A program made the translations under genes and the position numbers. 64,000 nucleotides of DNA, taken from NCBI GenBank assembly GCA_016795505.1, contig JAEUHH010000085.1:1-64000 (forward strand), read 5' to 3'. The DNA comes from Verrucomicrobiales bacterium. GTDB lineage: Bacteria > Verrucomicrobiota > Verrucomicrobiia > Verrucomicrobiales > DEV007. Below are positions 1-8,762 of this stretch, in pieces (the stretch's first letter is position 1; each line of letters starts with the position of its first letter). The notes beneath the pieces are model-generated. The model was given only the letters and a program-made list of their open reading frames with translations, had not been told where the DNA came from and searched no databases.

Positions 1-1083
1 TCCAAGTTCATCGGCGTCATGGTCAGCTCCAAGTCCGGCATCGAATCCACCGGCGGCGACATCACCATCACCGGCACCGCCGGCAACGGAGGCGCCGGCA
101 ACCACGGCATCTTCATCACCGGCACCTCCGTGGTGAAGACCGCCGGCGCCGGCAGCATCACGATCACCGGCACCGGAGCCAACACCACCAGCTCCGCCGG
201 CGTCGCCATCAAGACCACGTCCCTCATCGAGACCGAGAACGGCGGCATCCTCATCGACGGCACCGCCACCTCCAACGTGGTCGGCCAGGGTGCCAGCAAC
301 CTCGGCATCGACATCAACGGCTCCACCGTGCGCATCATCGGCGTCACTGGCAGCGGCGACCTCATCGTGCTGGGCACCGGCAGCGGCCGCCTCGACAAGA
401 ACCTCGGCGTCAGCGTGGTGAAGAGCACCCTAAGCGTGGCCGGCAGCGGCAAAGTCGGCCTCACCGGCGTGGCCAGCGCCCTGGGCGGCAGCTCCAACAC
501 CGGCGTCAAAGTGCTGGGCGGCTCCATCGTGAGCACCAACACCGGCGACATCGAGTTCACCGGCACCGCCGGCGGCACCGGGAAGAACAACTACGGCGTG
601 TGGGTGTCCGGCACCACCCTGAGCAGCACCGGCGGCAGCTTCCGCGTCACCGGTCAGGGATCGCTCAGCGGCGCCCTGGACGGCAACATCGGCATCACCA
701 TCCAGAAAGTGACCGCCAACATCGGTGGCGACATCGAGTTGACCGGCACCAGCGGCACCGGGACCAAGAACAACCACGGCGTGATCCTCAACGCCGTGAC
801 CCTGAGCGCCGGCGGCCTGCTCGACATCCTGGGCATCTCCAGCAGTGTGCTGCCCCTGGGCCTGAACAACAACGTCGGCGTGTATCTGACCAACGCGACC
901 AGCCTGACGGGCGCGGCCGGCAGCTCCATCGTGGGCACCGGCGGCCAGGGCACCGCGAAGAACCACGGCATCTACGCCTCCGGCAACACCGTGATTGGCG
1001 GCGGCCTGACGGCCGGCGACTTCGTCGGCACCGCCGGCAGCGGCACCGGCTCTCTGCCCGAGGCCGGCACCTTCGCCTTCTGA
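1..1083 (+). CDS. C-terminal part of a giant exported repeat protein (5' end outside the window)
   Basis: The frame is open from base 1, so the gene begins upstream; the first ATG at 19 is internal. The visible 360 residues are glycine-, threonine- and serine-rich repeats of roughly 35-45 residues built around an ITGTG-like strand and a N(H/Y)G(I/V) turn, the pattern of a right-handed beta-helix in surface or autotransporter-like proteins. The last 60 residues (GTAKNHGI, then FVGTAGSGTGSL) match the C-terminus of the 1222-residue LEPR-XLL protein at 43745-47413 (GTGKNHGI, FVGTAGAGTGSL), so the two genes are paralogues. The role is unknown; surface display or adhesion is an inference. A 22-bp-period repeat follows 12 bp after the stop codon. 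Confidence 0.8.
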   Translation, partial: SKFIGVMVSSKSGIESTGGDITITGTAGNGGAGNHGIFITGTSVVKTAGAGSITITGTGANTTSSAGVAIKTTSLIETENGGILIDGTATSNVVGQGASNLGIDINGSTVRIIGVTGSGDLIVLGTGSGRLDKNLGVSVVKSTLSVAGSGKVGLTGVASALGGSSNTGVKVLGGSIVSTNTGDIEFTGTAGGTGKNNYGVWVSGTTLSSTGGSFRVTGQGSLSGALDGNIGITIQKVTANIGGDIELTGTSGTGTKNNHGVILNAVTLSAGGLLDILGISSSVLPLGLNNNVGVYLTNATSLTGAAGSSIVGTGGQGTAKNHGIYASGNTVIGGGLTAGDFVGTAGSGTGSLPEAGTFAF

Positions 1084-1095
1084 TTGGCCGACCAA

Positions 1096-1160
1096 ACCCT
1101 CTTGCTCCGCCGATCCAACCGAGTCTGGTCTCCGGACCAACCCGGTTGGATCGCGGGCCG
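1096..1160 (+). repeat. 22-bp-period dispersed repeat, copy A (three units, intergenic)
   Basis: Units begin at 1096, 1118 and 1140, exactly 22 bp apart. The first starts ACCCTCTT and ends CGATCCA, the second is diverged, and the third carries GGTTGGATCG. The copy lies between the stop of the repeat protein and the kinase gene. It belongs to the family also found at 12736, 25551, 27474, 42635, 49573 and 63254. Confidence 0.75.
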
Positions 1161-1336
1161 AGGCGGGAGAGTCCAATTCCGGTTCGCCCCTCCGCAAATC
1201 GCCGGCTGGCAAGATCACTGCAATCGTCTAGAGTGACCGCATCGCCAGACCATCCGACAGCCCTGATATTCCTGAATTTGAGATCCTCTCCCGCATCGGT
1301 GGAGGCTCTTACGGTGAGGTTTTTCTCGCCCGAAGC

Positions 1337-4018
1337 GTGACCGGGTCCTTCCGCGCCGTGAAGGTGGTGCGACGGGAGGATTTCGAGCGTGAGCGCACTT
1401 TCGAGCGGGAATTCGAGGGCATCCAACGCTACGAGAAAGTCTCCCAGGACCATCCCGGGCTCGTCGATGTGCTCCATGCCGGGCGCAACGATCGGGAGGG
1501 CTACTACTACTATGTGATGGAGTTGGCCGACGACGTCGAGACCGGCAGTGAGATCGATGTCGATCGCTACACTCCCCGGACTTTGTCGAGCGACCTCCGA
1601 CAACACCGCCTGCGTTCGGTACGGGAGTGCATCGAAGTCGGGGCGCTGCTGGCCGAGGCCCTCGGACATCTCCACGCGGCCGGCCTGACGCACCGGGATG
1701 TGAAACCATCCAATGTCATCTTCGTCAAAGGGGTGGCCAAACTCGCCGATGTGGGACTCGTCGCGACCAGCGGCCAGCGCACGTTCGTCGGCACCGAAGG
1801 CTACGTGCCACCGGAAGGACCCGGCACGGCTTTGGCCGATTTGTACAGCCTCGCGATGGTGCTCTACGAGATGGGCACCGGCAAGGATCGCCTCGAGTTT
1901 CCCGAATTGCCCACCAATCTGGAATTGCCCCCCACGGTGAACCGCGACGAGTGGCGCGCCCTGAACGCCGTCATCTGCCGCGCCGGCGCACCCGACCCGC
2001 GGCGTCGTTTCGAAAACGGGGCCGCTCTCGCCGCCGCGCTCCGCCGCATCGTGGAACCCCAGGGCGAGACATCCGCCGGCTGGCGACGCCATTTATCCCG
2101 CGCCGCCGTTGTCCTGGTGGCCGCCCTGGTGGGCGCCGCCGCAGTGGCTATCTATCGCAACCCGAACGGCGAAGAATCCAATCCCACCCTGTCAGGTGTC
2201 TCTCCCGAGCCCCAGCCAGCCCCGGCGAAAGGCAACTCTGTCCCGATCGCTCCCCCGCCCCTCACACCGCCGGATACCGGCACCGAGCCGGCCGGGGATC
2301 TGCTGAGCCTGCCCGATGCCTTTTCCCTTGCCGGCAACTCATCGGCCATGCCTCCGGAGACCGTCGGCGGCTCCGTGAACAGCCGCGCCGAAACCGGAAA
2401 AGGCGTTGTCTTCACCGATCCGGCATCCCAAACCGGCAAAGCCAAGACGGAACCTGCCAGTCCGGCGCCTCCACCGATGCCGGACACCGCCTGGCTGCGC
2501 ATCACCCAGCCGAGTGGTGCCACCGTCTGGCATCAGGGCAAGCAGATCTCGGTCACTCCGACCGACTACCTCGAATTCCCATCCGGAGCGGTCGAACTGG
2601 TGGTCAAGGCCCCTGGATACTACGACTACACGCTGAAACGCGACCTGCCCCGCGGCCGGCGCGAAGTCGAAAGCGAGATCCTCATGATCCCCGACCGCAG
2701 TCCGGCCGAGGGCGAGCCGTGGGTGAGCAGCGTCGGCATGGCTTTCCGTCCACTCGGGCGCTACCACATCTCGGAGGATCCCGTCAGCGTGGAGATCTTC
2801 GACCTGTTCGTCGCCGAACTGGGCCAGAGCCCCTTTTCCTCCGCCGTTCCGGCCAGCGCCCGCACGGAAGCCAACGCCGGCCAGGCCCTGGCCGACCCCT
2901 CGGCCATGTGGGCGTTTTGCGACTGGCTCACCGAGCGGGACCGCGCTGGTGGCCATCTGCGCCCGGATCAATTCCACCATCCCCAGCCCGACAACGACAG
3001 CGACCCCTTCCAGCCATTTTTCAGCCGCGTGGACAGCCGCTTCGGCAGCCTGCAGATCAACAGCGAACCGCCCGGAGCCAGTGTGGTGCTCGGCTCGACC
3101 GAACTGGGCCGCACGCCCCTGGCGGTCGAAAAGCAGCGCATCGGCCAGGTGCGACTGACCGTGAAACTCCCCGGCTACCGTCAGGCGCCGGTGGACCTGG
3201 AAGTCCGGCCATCCGAACTCACCGCCCATGTCGCCACGCTCTCACGTGACGACAGCGTGCTGTTCGGTGAACCCTGGCAGAACAGTCTGGGCATGTCTTT
3301 CGTGCCCGTCGGAGACTTCATGGCTTCGGTCTTCGAGACCCGCCGGTCGGACTACGACGCCTTTCTGGCCAGCCAGCCGGAAGGGATCCTGCCGCCCGCA
3401 CCCGGCTTTCAGCAGGGCCCGGACCACCCGGTGGCCGGAGTCAATCTGGTTGAGGCCAAGGCCTTCTGCGATTGGCTCACCAAAAAAGAGCAGGCGGCGG
3501 GATTGCTCCAGCCCTACCATGCCTATCGCATCCCGACCGACCGCCAGTGGAGCGCCCTGTCCGGTCTCGTCGACGAGGCGGGAGCCACGCCGGACGAACG
3601 CGACCGCCTGAAGATGCCCGGCCAGTATCCCTGGGGCGCCGATTGGCCGCCTCCGGCCGGCAGCGGCAATTTCGGCGACGCCACCGCCGAAGCCCGGGGA
3701 ACCCTCCGCGGCGGGGGCATCCCGGGTTATGACGACGGCTTTGAACTCACCGCCCCGGTCGGCAGTTTCCGGCCCAATCCCTACGAGATCCACGATCTCG
3801 CCGGCAATGTCTGGGAATGGGTGGACGAGCCTTTCAGCGGCCCCGGCAGCGGTCTGGTGCCGGCCCGCGGAGGCAGTTGGTCGTCGTTTCAGGCGAGCAA
3901 TCTCCTCACCGCCTTCCGGAATCCCCTCAGCCCGCAGTTCAAACGCGGTGGAGCCGGCGAATATGGCTTCCGCTGCGTCATCGTGGACACTCGAAAGCCG
4001 GCAGCGGGCGTTCCTTGA
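1337..4018 (+). CDS. Serine/threonine protein kinase with PEGA and FGE-sulfatase-like domains
   Basis: This is probably a membrane-anchored signalling kinase. Numbered from the GTG at 1337, it shows the ATP-binding lysine (AVKVV, about residue 9), the catalytic loop HRDVKPSN (near 119), a DVG in place of DFG, and a PPE corresponding to APE. A transmembrane helix lies near 255-273. A PEGA domain at about 384-440 and a second at about 568-630 follow, each after or within FGE-sulfatase-like (SUMF1) sequence. The last SUMF1 domain, about 642-885, has YPWG, LAGNVWEW, RGGSW and a YGFRC ending. GTG 1337 is the first ordinary start in frame, but kinase homology (the glycine-rich loop GGGSYGEV) is encoded upstream from about 1274, so the true start is unclear. 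Similar fusions are known in Chlamydiae and Verrucomicrobia. Confidence 0.85.
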   Translation: MTGSFRAVKVVRREDFERERTFEREFEGIQRYEKVSQDHPGLVDVLHAGRNDREGYYYYVMELADDVETGSEIDVDRYTPRTLSSDLRQHRLRSVRECIEVGALLAEALGHLHAAGLTHRDVKPSNVIFVKGVAKLADVGLVATSGQRTFVGTEGYVPPEGPGTALADLYSLAMVLYEMGTGKDRLEFPELPTNLELPPTVNRDEWRALNAVICRAGAPDPRRRFENGAALAAALRRIVEPQGETSAGWRRHLSRAAVVLVAALVGAAAVAIYRNPNGEESNPTLSGVSPEPQPAPAKGNSVPIAPPPLTPPDTGTEPAGDLLSLPDAFSLAGNSSAMPPETVGGSVNSRAETGKGVVFTDPASQTGKAKTEPASPAPPPMPDTAWLRITQPSGATVWHQGKQISVTPTDYLEFPSGAVELVVKAPGYYDYTLKRDLPRGRREVESEILMIPDRSPAEGEPWVSSVGMAFRPLGRYHISEDPVSVEIFDLFVAELGQSPFSSAVPASARTEANAGQALADPSAMWAFCDWLTERDRAGGHLRPDQFHHPQPDNDSDPFQPFFSRVDSRFGSLQINSEPPGASVVLGSTELGRTPLAVEKQRIGQVRLTVKLPGYRQAPVDLEVRPSELTAHVATLSRDDSVLFGEPWQNSLGMSFVPVGDFMASVFETRRSDYDAFLASQPEGILPPAPGFQQGPDHPVAGVNLVEAKAFCDWLTKKEQAAGLLQPYHAYRIPTDRQWSALSGLVDEAGATPDERDRLKMPGQYPWGADWPPPAGSGNFGDATAEARGTLRGGGIPGYDDGFELTAPVGSFRPNPYEIHDLAGNVWEWVDEPFSGPGSGLVPARGGSWSSFQASNLLTAFRNPLSPQFKRGGAGEYGFRCVIVDTRKPAAGVP

Positions 4019-4039
4019 TTTCTGCGGGACGCGCCGCTC

Positions 4040-4957
4040 TCAGCGCGCCGCCCCGGTGAAGGTCGTCTCAAATCCGGCCACCGGTCCGCCATCGGCAGCG
4101 GAGCGGAAATGGTAAAACCGCTGCGCCGCCTCGTCCGGCCGCGCCGCGCCGTAGATTCCGATCTCCAGATGGCGCGGCGGCCCGCCGGCTTCGGCTTCGG
4201 CGGGCTTCACTTCGACCTTGATCCGGTTCATCGCTTTCGAAAGGCCCCCAAGGATCAGTTCCCGGCCGCTGTCGTTGGCGATGGCGGTCTGGTGCTGGCC
4301 ATTGACGGTGATTTTGACCTCATAGCCCGAAGCCGTGACCCAGATTTCGCCGACCAATTCCGGCAGACTCACCTCGCCCATCACCGGGGGCGGCACCGGG
4401 GCCGGCTGGAACTCCGGCGCATCGAGGAAAGACCGGTCGCGATTGCTCACCTTGGCCAGGATCTCCGGGTCATCGCCGAATTTCACCACCCGCAGGTTGT
4501 CGAACTTCCAGATGCCGAACTCCTTGATGAAACGCAGCACCACAAAATTGTCCCGCACCGCGGTCGGGTCGCCGAGCCCGAAATCCGCCCGGCCAAAATA
4601 GACCACACTGGCCGTCTCGCCGCGCACCAGCGTGTCCACACAGATGAGGCCCCGCAATTCCGGAGCCGCCACCGACGAGGCGAACAGCGCCTCGGGAAAA
4701 CGCATCCGCTGCGAGATGATCTCATTGCGCACTCGCCGCTGCCGCGATGTCGCCGTCACCTGCTGCCAACCGGCAAAGTCCTTGCGCGTCATCGCATCCC
4801 GCCAGGCCGAGTAGAGCCCCTCAAAGGTCCGCTGCATCGCGGGATCCGACACGGCGGGTGCCGGGGCCGCCGGTGTCTCTTGTCCCTGGGTGACGGATGC
4901 CCATCCGCAGAGGCAGGCGAGTCCGGAGGCGGTCAATAAGGCATGAAAAGTCGACAC
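4040..4957 (-). CDS. Secreted protein of unknown function
   Basis: The 305-residue protein starts at a GTG and has a probable signal peptide (residues 1-25, ending near VTQGQE). The region up to about residue 160 reads like an alpha+beta fold with alternating short strands (VVYFGRADFGL, VVLRFIKEFGIWKFDN), similar in feel to SnoaL/NTF2-type or lipoprotein chaperone folds, but no family is assigned. The second half carries a proline-rich linker and another small strand-rich domain. It is convergent with the kinase gene, with only 21 bp between the stops. Function unknown. Confidence 0.65.
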   Translation of the reverse strand: MSTFHALLTASGLACLCGWASVTQGQETPAAPAPAVSDPAMQRTFEGLYSAWRDAMTRKDFAGWQQVTATSRQRRVRNEIISQRMRFPEALFASSVAAPELRGLICVDTLVRGETASVVYFGRADFGLGDPTAVRDNFVVLRFIKEFGIWKFDNLRVVKFGDDPEILAKVSNRDRSFLDAPEFQPAPVPPPVMGEVSLPELVGEIWVTASGYEVKITVNGQHQTAIANDSGRELILGGLSKAMNRIKVEVKPAEAEAGGPPRHLEIGIYGAARPDEAAQRFYHFRSAADGGPVAGFETTFTGAAR

Positions 4958-5080
4958 GGCCGGGAGGATACCACGCCTTCGGCCGGATCACAGCGCCGAA
5001 ATCGATCCCGCTCCCGTCTTGCCAATCGGAAGCGCGAGCGATAGCCTAGCGGCTTTTCCGCAATTTCCCACCCGACCCCG

Positions 5081-5956
5081 ATGACTCCGGCGCCCAAGAC
5101 CTTCATCGCCCGCGACGAGGAACTCCTCTCGCAGTCCGAAGCCGTCGTTTACAAACAGCCCGCCTCCGGCCCGGATCTCCAGGCCTACCTCTTTCTTCCC
5201 GCCGATGGGCGCGTCGGTCTGGGACGCCCCGCCCTCGTCTTTTTCCACGCCAGCGGCTGGGACAGCGGACGCGTCGCCCAGTTCGCCCCCCAGGCCATGC
5301 GCTTTGCCCAGCGCGGCTGTGTCTCGATCCTGGCAGACTACCGCACCCGCGCGAGCCACGATGCCACGCCTCTTCAGGCCATGCAGGACGCCCGGTCCGC
5401 CTTCCGCTGGGTCAGGCACTACACCGACGAGTTGGGCGTCGATCCCTCCCGGCTCGCCGGCATCGGATCCCTGGCCGGCGCCCACATCGCCGCCGCTGCT
5501 GCCATGAAGGGCGACCTGCCGAACGATGCGACCGATCCCGAGAGCCTCTCCGGCCGCCCCGATGCCCTCATTCTGTTCAATCCCCTCGTCGAAGTGACCA
5601 AAGGCAGCTACGGATCCAAAGCCTTCGCCGAGACCGGCACGCCGATCGGAGCCGCCAACCTGTCCGCCCATGTCGCGAAGGACCTGCCCCCCACCCTGAT
5701 CCTCCACGGCACCGACGACCGCTTTGCCCCCATCGGACCGGTGGTGAAATTCGCCAAGAAGTCCCAGCAAAAAGGGAATGTCTGCGACCTGATCCCCTTC
5801 GAAGGCCGGCAGCACGGCTTTTTCAATCTCAACGTCGATCCCGCCACCCACAGCCAGTGCAACGACCTGATGGATCGCTTCCTCGTCCATCTCGGCTTCC
5901 TCGCGCCCGATGCCACCGCCGGGGACGAGACCGAGTCCGTCCGCGTGCTGGACTGA
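5081..5956 (+). CDS. Alpha/beta hydrolase, acetyl-esterase-like, with altered nucleophile elbow
   Basis: The 291-residue protein resembles the lipase/acetyl-esterase side of the alpha/beta hydrolase superfamily: a VFFHASGW strand-turn (usually HGGGW), LADYRTR, and a C-terminal HGTDDRFAP plus RQHGFF that supply the acid and base of the triad. The usual nucleophile motif GxSAGGH is replaced: residues 128-135 read IGSLAGAH, so leucine 131 stands where the serine is expected and serine 130 is displaced by one. The enzyme may be inactive or use a shifted residue. There is no signal peptide, so it is probably cytoplasmic. Its start is supported by the spacing from the preceding divergent gene. Confidence 0.8.
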   Translation: MTPAPKTFIARDEELLSQSEAVVYKQPASGPDLQAYLFLPADGRVGLGRPALVFFHASGWDSGRVAQFAPQAMRFAQRGCVSILADYRTRASHDATPLQAMQDARSAFRWVRHYTDELGVDPSRLAGIGSLAGAHIAAAAAMKGDLPNDATDPESLSGRPDALILFNPLVEVTKGSYGSKAFAETGTPIGAANLSAHVAKDLPPTLILHGTDDRFAPIGPVVKFAKKSQQKGNVCDLIPFEGRQHGFFNLNVDPATHSQCNDLMDRFLVHLGFLAPDATAGDETESVRVLD

Positions 5957-6103
5957 AGGATTCTGGACGAAAAAGGCCCGGATTCAGCGCGCCATCCTCG
6001 ATTGGCAGCCGCTTCGCCTCCCAATCGGCGCTTGCCTGCCGGGACAGGCGGCGGGACCTTGCCGGAGGTCGTCCCATCTTCCCCTTTTTGATTCCAACGC
6101 CCC

Positions 6104-7003
6104 ATGTCCACACCCCGCATCCACACCATCGACCTGCAGTTCCAGTCCGTGCCGGGCATCGTCGCGGCGTTTTTGGTGGAAGGACCGGAGGGACTCGTGC
6201 TGATCGAGTCGGGTCCGGGCTCGACGCTGCCCGCCTTGCTCGCAGGGATCGCGGCCACGGGACACGATCCGGCGGCGGTGCGCGACGTGTTGGTCACCCA
6301 CATCCACCTCGACCACGCCGGGGCGGCGGGCTGGTGGGCACAGCAGGGAGCCACGATCCATGTCCATCCCCTGGGGGCGCGGCATCTCGTCGATCCCTCG
6401 CGGCTCATGGACAGCGCCCGACAGGTCTATGGCGACGCCCTCGATGCCCTCTGGGGCGACATGCTGCCGGCACCGGCGGATCGGGTGCGCGAGGTCAGCG
6501 ATGGCGAAGTCATCACCGCCGGCGGCCTGGCCTTCACCGCCCTCGACACGCCGGGGCATGCGCGGCACCACCACTGCTACGCCCTGGGCGGCACCGTCTT
6601 CACCGGCGACGTGGCGGGCGTGCGCCTGCAGGGCTGTGACTACCTCTCGGTGACGAGCGCGCCGCCGCAGTTCGATCCCGTCGCCTACGAGGCGTCCATC
6701 GACCGGCTGCTGGCTCTGGCGCCGGAGCGGCTGTTTCTCACGCATTTTGGCGAAGTCGACGATCCGCGCCCGCATCTGGAGGAATACCGCCGGACGGTGG
6801 ATCTGGCCTCGCGCTTCGTCCAGGACCGGCTGCGCGAGGGCTTCGACGGCGACTCGTTGCGGATCGCCTATCAGGCCTTTCAGATGGAACTCGCCTTCCA
6901 GTCGAACCTGCCGCCCGAGGATTGGCAGCGCTACCAGCGGGCCAATTCCACCGACATGGGCGCCGATGGCATCCGGCTTTACTGGGAAAAGCAGGGCCGG
7001 TAG
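6104..7003 (+). CDS. Metallo-beta-lactamase-fold hydrolase
   Basis: A 299-residue cytoplasmic protein with the metallo-beta-lactamase superfamily signature THIHLDH at about residues 65-71, which binds the di-zinc centre. A further ligand aspartate sits in FTGDVAG and a C-terminal histidine in LTHFGEVDD. The fold is of the glyoxalase II/RNase Z-like hydrolase type; the substrate cannot be told from sequence. It starts 147 bp after the esterase-like gene and may be cotranscribed with it. Confidence 0.87.
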   Translation: MSTPRIHTIDLQFQSVPGIVAAFLVEGPEGLVLIESGPGSTLPALLAGIAATGHDPAAVRDVLVTHIHLDHAGAAGWWAQQGATIHVHPLGARHLVDPSRLMDSARQVYGDALDALWGDMLPAPADRVREVSDGEVITAGGLAFTALDTPGHARHHHCYALGGTVFTGDVAGVRLQGCDYLSVTSAPPQFDPVAYEASIDRLLALAPERLFLTHFGEVDDPRPHLEEYRRTVDLASRFVQDRLREGFDGDSLRIAYQAFQMELAFQSNLPPEDWQRYQRANSTDMGADGIRLYWEKQGR

Positions 7004-7061
7004 GCGACCACGTATCGGAATCTGCTCGACGGGCGGGGCAGAAAGCCGCATTTTTCCCGAC

Positions 7062-7952
7062 ATGATGAAGGCCCGCCCGATCATCCTCCTGCCGCTCGTC
7101 CTCTCCGCCTCTCTCGGTTGGAGCCGACTCGCCACGGCCCAGACGCCGATCCAGACCGGCCCCTCGGCTCCGGCTCCCTCGCCCGCCCCGGGCGCGCCGT
7201 TGTTTGGGCCCGTCGGTGGCGGCTCACCCGTCCCGGCTCCGCCCGCCCCCGCTCCGGTCGCACCGACCGCTGCCGCGCCCAAGGCTGCGCCGGCTGCCCC
7301 GGCCACGGTGGACATCGACGATATCGCCAAGATCCCCTACGAGGCCCTGCTCAAGATCGCCCAAAGCGACGCCTCGCAGCCGAAGGACGCCGAGATCTAC
7401 ACCCTGCGCATCTCCAGCAAGATCGGCGTGCCCGTCACCCAGATCGAGCTGTTCCTCGACCGCCCCGCCGCGCCGGAAAAGCTCTCCATCGATCCCAACG
7501 GCTACTTCCTGGTCCCGCACAATCCCACCCTGGTCCAGGAAAACCCCGATCTGGTCTCCAATCAGCCCAAAGGCTCGCTGAACCTGGAGGTGAAGCTCAG
7601 CCTGCCCAAACCCGAACTGCCGAAAATCGTCGAGGGCAAAGTCAAATACCAGGATCTCTTCAAGCCCGTCCAATTGCTCAACGAATCCATGCGCCAGGTC
7701 GATCCCCTGTTCGGCATGCCCGGCCAGCAGCAGTTTGCCATCGAGTTCACCACCGGCGCCCAGGGCGGCCTGAAGTTGCAGCGCCAGTTCGGCTCCCGCA
7801 CCCTGCAGCCGGATGAGAAAGGCTGCGTGTGGATCCTCTTCGACAAAGTGTTGTTCGACGAAAATCCCGACGTCCTGGTGGCCCCGCCCCAGTCGCCCGT
7901 CTCCGTGCGGCCCGTCAGCGCCGAGCAGGCGGCCGCGATCCGGGCGAAGTGA
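7062..7952 (+). CDS. Secreted proline/alanine-rich protein, unknown function
   Basis: ATG 7062 (with a second ATG directly after) was chosen because it opens a typical signal peptide, MMKARPIILLPLVLSASLG, with cleavage probable near ATAQ. A linker of about 60 residues rich in Pro and Ala follows, then a conserved-looking globular part of about 200 residues with regular strands (YTLRISSKIGVPVTQIELFL, IDPNGYFLVPHNP). It is probably periplasmic or exported, possibly tethered through the linker. No family is recognised. It lies 58 bp after the metallo-hydrolase gene on the same strand. Confidence 0.7.
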   Translation: MMKARPIILLPLVLSASLGWSRLATAQTPIQTGPSAPAPSPAPGAPLFGPVGGGSPVPAPPAPAPVAPTAAAPKAAPAAPATVDIDDIAKIPYEALLKIAQSDASQPKDAEIYTLRISSKIGVPVTQIELFLDRPAAPEKLSIDPNGYFLVPHNPTLVQENPDLVSNQPKGSLNLEVKLSLPKPELPKIVEGKVKYQDLFKPVQLLNESMRQVDPLFGMPGQQQFAIEFTTGAQGGLKLQRQFGSRTLQPDEKGCVWILFDKVLFDENPDVLVAPPQSPVSVRPVSAEQAAAIRAK

Positions 7953-7983
7953 GAGCGGAGCGATCCTCCGGCCACGAGAGGGC

Positions 7984-8583
7984 TCAAAAGACCGGCACCG
8001 GGCCGATCGATGGCACCGGCTCGAAGTCGGCGGGCACCCCGGGGAAATTTTCCTCCACGAAGCGATCCCAACTGCGTCGGGTCTGCTCCGAGAGGCATTC
8101 GCTCATCGCCTCCATGCACTCCCCGCAGATCAGATTGCTTTCCGCCAGCCCCGCGCCCAGGCAGATGCCGACCAGACCGTATTCCTTGACCGCCATCGTG
8201 GCCGCCTGGTTGTCGCACAGCGCGCACTCGTCGAAGCCGTGGACGTGGCGGAAGCGCGACATCTGGAATTCCATCAGCCGCTGTTTCGACTCCTCCGACG
8301 CCTCATTCATCAGCCCCTGCAGACAGGGCACACAGAGCGCGTATTCGAAGATCACCTCGCCCTCGCGGATCACCTTCGACACCCGATAGCCCTCCGGCAG
8401 ATCGACCAGACCCTCGCCGCAGCGCGTGCAGGTCTTGAAGGGGCGCTCCTCGTAGAAAGACCACAACACCTCGGGGATCGGCCCGCGGATGGGCGGCACC
8501 GGCCACGCGGCTCCCTCCCCGTGGGGTTCCTCGTCGTCGTGGGGGTGGCTCCTCAGGTCGTGATCGTCTCCGGGCGGTTGCAT
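7984..8583 (-). CDS. Zinc-ribbon-like cysteine-rich protein, unknown function
   Basis: A 199-residue cytoplasmic protein from the ATG at 8583 (an upstream in-frame ATG at 8640 would add 19 residues without homologous character). It has four paired cysteine motifs, CTRCGEG, CVPC, CALC and CGEC, which could form two zinc ribbons. The N-terminus is rich in His and Asp. It is transcribed divergently from the TIR-NTPase-TPR gene with about 180 bp between the starts, so the two promoters share the gap. Function unknown; a DNA/RNA-binding or adaptor role would be a guess. Confidence 0.7.
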   Translation of the reverse strand: MQPPGDDHDLRSHPHDDEEPHGEGAAWPVPPIRGPIPEVLWSFYEERPFKTCTRCGEGLVDLPEGYRVSKVIREGEVIFEYALCVPCLQGLMNEASEESKQRLMEFQMSRFRHVHGFDECALCDNQAATMAVKEYGLVGICLGAGLAESNLICGECMEAMSECLSEQTRRSWDRFVEENFPGVPADFEPVPSIGPVPVF

Positions 8584-8762
8584 GGCAGTCGTTGCGCAGG
8601 TGTCGGCGGAGAAGTTTCCCCGCCCCACCGGGAAGTGCAAAAGAAACCCTCGCCCCGACTGATTTCACGGACCGCCGCCATCCCTGCCGGCGGATCGGGA
8701 GTGGCTGGCTGGTGATGGCGCCTTCCCGTCCGTGCTGGACAAAGGACGGGCGCGGGCGCATC

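Noticed and set aside
1337-4018. FGE-like part of the kinase as the sulfatase-activating enzyme
   Set aside because: The domain is a degenerate SUMF1 type fused to a kinase; the active-site cysteines of true FGE near the C-terminal RxxC motif were not recognised.
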